Part shown: positions 6,232-9,463 of the stretch, in pieces
How the letters are laid out: each line of letters starts with the position of its first letter
How positions within the stretch are numbered: the stretch's first letter is position 1
Assembly (NCBI GenBank): GCA_903902945.1
Contig: CAIUWU010000259.1
Location: forward strand, 1-9,463
Reading direction: 5' to 3'
DNA from: an uncultured Pseudomonadota bacterium
GTDB lineage: Bacteria; Pseudomonadota; Gammaproteobacteria; Methylococcales; Methylomonadaceae
DNA: 9,463 bases
Notes under the pieces: generated by a model
What the model saw: the letters and a program-made list of their open reading frames with translations, nothing else
What the model was told of the DNA's origin: nothing
Databases searched by the model: none
Program-made: the position numbers and the translations under genes

Positions 6232-7158
6232 ATGTCGTCCTCCCGGAACATTAATTTTCTGAACAAAAGAAAATTAGCTTTTATTTTCTCAGGCTCCCTG
6301 TTTCTGATTTCGCTGGTTTCATTCATGGTCAAAGGCCTGAATTTCGGTATCGACTTTACCGGCGGCAGCGTCTATGAAATGCACTACAACCAATCGGTCA
6401 ATCTGGACGCCATGCGGGAAACCCTGGAAAAACAAGGCTTCGGTGACGCCAATATCCAGCATTTCGGCAGTTCGCAGGATGTATTGCTGCGTCTGAAACC
6501 GATCGAAAATATCACCCAAAAGCAACTGACCGACCAAGTGCTGAGCGCTGCCAACAGCAGTCAGCCGGAAGCCGGTGAAATCCGCCGCGTCGAATTTGTC
6601 GGTCCGCAAGTCGGTGAAGATCTGGTCAACGACGGCGGTCTGGCGTTGCTGTTCTCGTTCATTGCCGTGATGATTTATGTCAGCGCCCGTTTTGAATGGA
6701 AACTGTCAGTCGGTGCGATTGCCGCGTTGTTCCACGACACCATCATCACCATGGGCTTCTTTTCGGTATTCGGCTGGGAATTCGACATGACCGTCTTATC
6801 GGCGATTCTGGCGCTGGTCGGTTATTCGATCAATGACACCATCGTGGTTTACGACCGGATTCGTGAAACCGTGCGCAGCAGCCGTCGTGAATCTATTTTC
6901 GACATCACCAACCGCGCGCTGAACGACACCCTGAGCCGTACCATTCTGACCTCGCTGACGGTATTTTTAACCCTGCTGGCACTGGCTTTCCTCGGCGGCA
7001 AAACCATACACGGCTTTGCGATTGCCATGCTGATCGGCGTGGTCAAAGGCACCTACTCTTCGATTTACATCGCCAGCTCACTGGCATTAAGCCTGGGTCT
7101 GCAACGTGAAGATCTGATGCCGGCCGAAAAAGACGACACCATCGACGAACTTCCTTAA
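6232..7158 (+). CDS. secF: Protein translocase subunit SecF
   Basis: Inner-membrane RND-superfamily protein that works with SecD to pull exported proteins through SecYEG using the proton gradient. The 308 residues are close to the family length. TM1 lies at about 15-33; FGIDFTGG (38-45) is the conserved motif just after it; the periplasmic P4 domain covers about 46-130 and ends with VGPQVG (123-128); five more membrane spans follow. GYSINDTIVVYDRIRE (197-212) is the strongest SecF signature, with the Asp and Arg residues of the TM4/TM5 region present. The last span reads LIGVVKGTYSSIYIAS, with Lys272 inside it, where E. coli has Ile. TAGGA at 6219-6223 gives a good ribosome site eight bases before the ATG. 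The usual yajC-secD genes are absent upstream; the neighbour is trkH. It may share a transcript with the flavoprotein gene 43 bp downstream. Confidence 0.95.
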   Translation: MSSSRNINFLNKRKLAFIFSGSLFLISLVSFMVKGLNFGIDFTGGSVYEMHYNQSVNLDAMRETLEKQGFGDANIQHFGSSQDVLLRLKPIENITQKQLTDQVLSAANSSQPEAGEIRRVEFVGPQVGEDLVNDGGLALLFSFIAVMIYVSARFEWKLSVGAIAALFHDTIITMGFFSVFGWEFDMTVLSAILALVGYSINDTIVVYDRIRETVRSSRRESIFDITNRALNDTLSRTILTSLTVFLTLLALAFLGGKTIHGFAIAMLIGVVKGTYSSIYIASSLALSLGLQREDLMPAEKDDTIDELP

Positions 7159-7201
7159 TTCGATCGATTCCCCTGAATCCAAGCCAAGAACGGAATATCT
7201 G

Positions 7202-9463
7202 ATGACACAAATCAATAGCAGCGACCTTACCAAACTGACCTTGGGCATCCCCGGTTTTGAATATGCCGATCTGTATGATGCGAAACGTCTCGCTGATCTG
7301 CTCAGCGTTTTTGATCAATCGGTCCAGAAGCATGATCCTGAATTATTTGCCGAACTGGCTGCGTATCGCGCCAACCAGGGCGAAGGCATGGCCGCCGAGC
7401 AGATTTCGGAATTGCTGGTCAGAACTGCACCGCTGGTCGGTACTTTTGTCGCCCAGCTGTTTAATGTGTCGGATGTCCGTGAACAGCAAATCGAAAAAAT
7501 CCGCGGCGAATTCAACAGCATTTTTGTCTACCGCAGCGAAATCGTCGGCAAACTGGCCAGCCGTTTCAAAGGTCAGACTATCGAAGGCTGGGACATTGCC
7601 GCACTGAACAATCAATTAGTTGCGCTAATCCAAGCCTTGGGTCACCAAGACCTACATGCCCATGACCCGGAATTTGCGGTAGCACTGACAGCGGCCAGTC
7701 TCTGGCGCTTATCGCAACAGCCAGAACTGAACGACAACGATGTCAGCGGACTGCAATCTTTAGCATTGGTCGGACAGGCTGATGGTCCTGCCAGCCTGGT
7801 GGCGGCCGCACTGGATCTGGTCTATCGCTGGAGTTTTGCCGCCAAACAAGCGCCTGAACTGCAAGCGCTGGTGAAACAATGGGTAAGCTTCAAGGTGCCG
7901 GAAAAAACCGACCTCGACAATCTGGTCGCGCATGACAGCGTGACCCGTGATCAATATCAGGCCTGGGCTTGTGAAGCAGGCCATGAACGTCGCCGTGACG
8001 GTTTTGCCTTGACTGACAAACGCTATGCCCAACGTCAGGTCTTATATGAAGTGGATCACTGCATTTACTGTCATGACCGGGACAACGATTCCTGCTCCAA
8101 AGGTATCAAAAACAAAAAAGACGGCAGCTTCAAAACCAACCATCTGGGCGCCCTGATGACCGGCTGCCCGCTGGAAGAAAAAATCTCGGAAATGCATGTT
8201 GTCAAACGTCAGGGTGACAATATTGGCGCACTGGCGATGATCATCATCGATAACCCGATGTGTCCAGGTACCGGCCACCGGATTTGTAATGACTGTATGC
8301 GCGGTTGTATTTACCAAAAAACCGAATCGGTCAACATTCCGCAAATCGAAACCAATGTGCTGACCGATGTACTGTTCATGCCTTGGGGCTTTGAAATCTA
8401 CAGTCTGCTGACACGCTGGAATCCGTTAAACGTCAAACGCTCAACCGCCCTGCCCTACAACGGTAAAAACGTGCTGGTGGCGGGTATGGGTCCGGCCGGT
8501 TATACCTTGTCGCATTACCTGCTGAATGAAGGTTTCGGCGTAGTCGGTATTGATGCCCTGAAAATCGAGCCGCTACCCCTATATCTAACCGGCGACCGCA
8601 ATACCGTGCCACAACCGGTGATTGAATTCCAAAGCTTGTACGAAGAACTCGACCAGCGGGTCATGCTGGGCTTTGGTGGTGTCGCCGAATACGGCATTAC
8701 CGTGCGCTGGGATAAAAACTTCCTGAAAGTGATTTATCTCAACCTGTTACGCAGATCTGCCTTTAAATGCTATGGCGGCGTACGTTTCGGCGGCAGCGTC
8801 ACCATCGATGAAGCCTGGGATCTGGGCTTTGATCACATTGCCATCGCCAGCGGCGCCGGCAAACCGACCATTATCGATCTGAAAAACAACCTGACCCGCG
8901 GTATCCGTAAAGCGTCCGACTTCCTGATGGGCTTGCAGCTGACCGGCGCGGCGAAAGATTCGTCACTGGCCAATTTGCAGGTACGCCTACCGGCCGGCGT
9001 CATCGGCGGCGGTTTGACCGCAATCGATACCGCTACCGAATTACTGGCTTACTATCCAGTACAGGTCAGCAAAATAGTTCGACGCTATGACAAGCTGGTT
9101 GCCAAATACGGTGAAGCGTCGGTGCGCAGCCGTTACGATGCCGAAGAACTGGAAATTCTCGAAGAGTTTCTGGCGCATGGCCGCGTCATTGAACAAGAGC
9201 GTGAACGTGCCGCTGCGGCGGGTGAAAAACCCGACTTCCTGCCGTTCCTGCATGCTTGGGGGGGTGTGACCATGTTCTACCGTAAAGGCATCAAAGACTC
9301 ACCGGCTTACCGTCAGAATCATGAAGAAATTCACGAAGCGCTGGCCGAAGGCATCTGGCTGGCTGAAGGCATGAGCCCGCTGGAAGCCATCGAAGATCAG
9401 TATGGTCATCTGAGTGCCGTGCGTTTCGAGCAACTGGCAGAACAGGAAGGCAGATGGCGTAAA
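7202..9463 (+). CDS. Large GltD-like iron-sulfur flavoprotein, first 754 residues (runs off right edge)
   Basis: I translated this by hand; the frame stays open to the last base. Residues 1-280 are helical, with no motif I recognise. Next come two groups of Cys: C287, C290, C298, C322 and C354, C362, C365, C369 (CIYC, TGCPLE, then CNDCMRGC), arranged like the two 4Fe-4S clusters of the N-terminal domain shared by glutamate synthase small subunit and dihydropyrimidine dehydrogenase. GMGPAG (428-433) is the FAD Rossmann loop, ASGAGKP (549-555) is the family ATGA-like motif, and GGGLTAIDTA (602-611) is the NAD(P)H site. Residues from about 622 to 690 are an insertion before YRKGIKDSPA (693-702), which corresponds to the YRR..MPA segment of GltD. 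At over 754 residues it exceeds GltD (about 470). It probably carries electrons from or to NAD(P)H; substrate unknown. GGAA about seven bases before the ATG is a modest ribosome site. Confidence 0.85.
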   Translation, partial: MTQINSSDLTKLTLGIPGFEYADLYDAKRLADLLSVFDQSVQKHDPELFAELAAYRANQGEGMAAEQISELLVRTAPLVGTFVAQLFNVSDVREQQIEKIRGEFNSIFVYRSEIVGKLASRFKGQTIEGWDIAALNNQLVALIQALGHQDLHAHDPEFAVALTAASLWRLSQQPELNDNDVSGLQSLALVGQADGPASLVAAALDLVYRWSFAAKQAPELQALVKQWVSFKVPEKTDLDNLVAHDSVTRDQYQAWACEAGHERRRDGFALTDKRYAQRQVLYEVDHCIYCHDRDNDSCSKGIKNKKDGSFKTNHLGALMTGCPLEEKISEMHVVKRQGDNIGALAMIIIDNPMCPGTGHRICNDCMRGCIYQKTESVNIPQIETNVLTDVLFMPWGFEIYSLLTRWNPLNVKRSTALPYNGKNVLVAGMGPAGYTLSHYLLNEGFGVVGIDALKIEPLPLYLTGDRNTVPQPVIEFQSLYEELDQRVMLGFGGVAEYGITVRWDKNFLKVIYLNLLRRSAFKCYGGVRFGGSVTIDEAWDLGFDHIAIASGAGKPTIIDLKNNLTRGIRKASDFLMGLQLTGAAKDSSLANLQVRLPAGVIGGGLTAIDTATELLAYYPVQVSKIVRRYDKLVAKYGEASVRSRYDAEELEILEEFLAHGRVIEQERERAAAAGEKPDFLPFLHAWGGVTMFYRKGIKDSPAYRQNHEEIHEALAEGIWLAEGMSPLEAIEDQYGHLSAVRFEQLAEQEGRWRK

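Noticed and set aside
7257..7607. 116-codon plus-strand frame near the start of the large flavoprotein
   Set aside because: Out-of-frame shadow; the flavoprotein frame is continuous from 7202 through this stretch with normal codon use.

Overview
The window looks like ordinary chromosome from a gammaproteobacterium of roughly 50% GC. The MazG, GcvH, TrkH and SecF proteins all resemble their Escherichia coli counterparts in length and motif order, and the sulfide:quinone oxidoreductase at the left edge strongly resembles the Acidithiobacillus type. Gene content and style would fit a type I methanotroph (Methylococcales) or a related sulfur-handling gammaproteobacterium, but no methane-oxidation gene is present, so this placement is only a guess. 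I see no mobile element, CRISPR array, tRNA, rRNA or phage gene, and no gene-free stretch longer than about 180 bases.

Left half, minus strand. Reading from about 3444 downwards: gcvH (lipoyl carrier of the glycine cleavage system), then a PfkB-family sugar or nucleoside kinase, mazG (NTP pyrophosphohydrolase) and a small exported Lys-rich protein. The last three overlap by 4 nt at each junction (TTGA and ATGA), so they are almost certainly one translationally coupled unit. After a 180-bp gap with its own sigma70-like promoter comes the start of sqr, whose 3' part lies outside the window.

Right half, plus strand. A divergent promoter region separates gcvH from an orphan periplasmic adaptor protein of the RND/HlyD type. 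It is followed by trkH (potassium uptake channel), secF (Sec translocon accessory subunit, here without secD beside it) and the first 754 codons of a very large GltD-like iron-sulfur flavoprotein that runs off the right edge. trkH and probably the adaptor have their own promoters. A hairpin plus a weak terminator separates trkH from secF, while secF and the flavoprotein gene are only 43 bp apart and may be cotranscribed.

Most of the window is housekeeping. The parts that deserve attention are the large flavoprotein with its unexplained helical N-terminus, the secD-less secF, the orphan adaptor with a shrunken lipoyl region and acidic ends, the small secreted protein coupled to mazG, and an imperfect palindrome lying inside the sqr promoter spacer. 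No complete new multi-gene system is evident.
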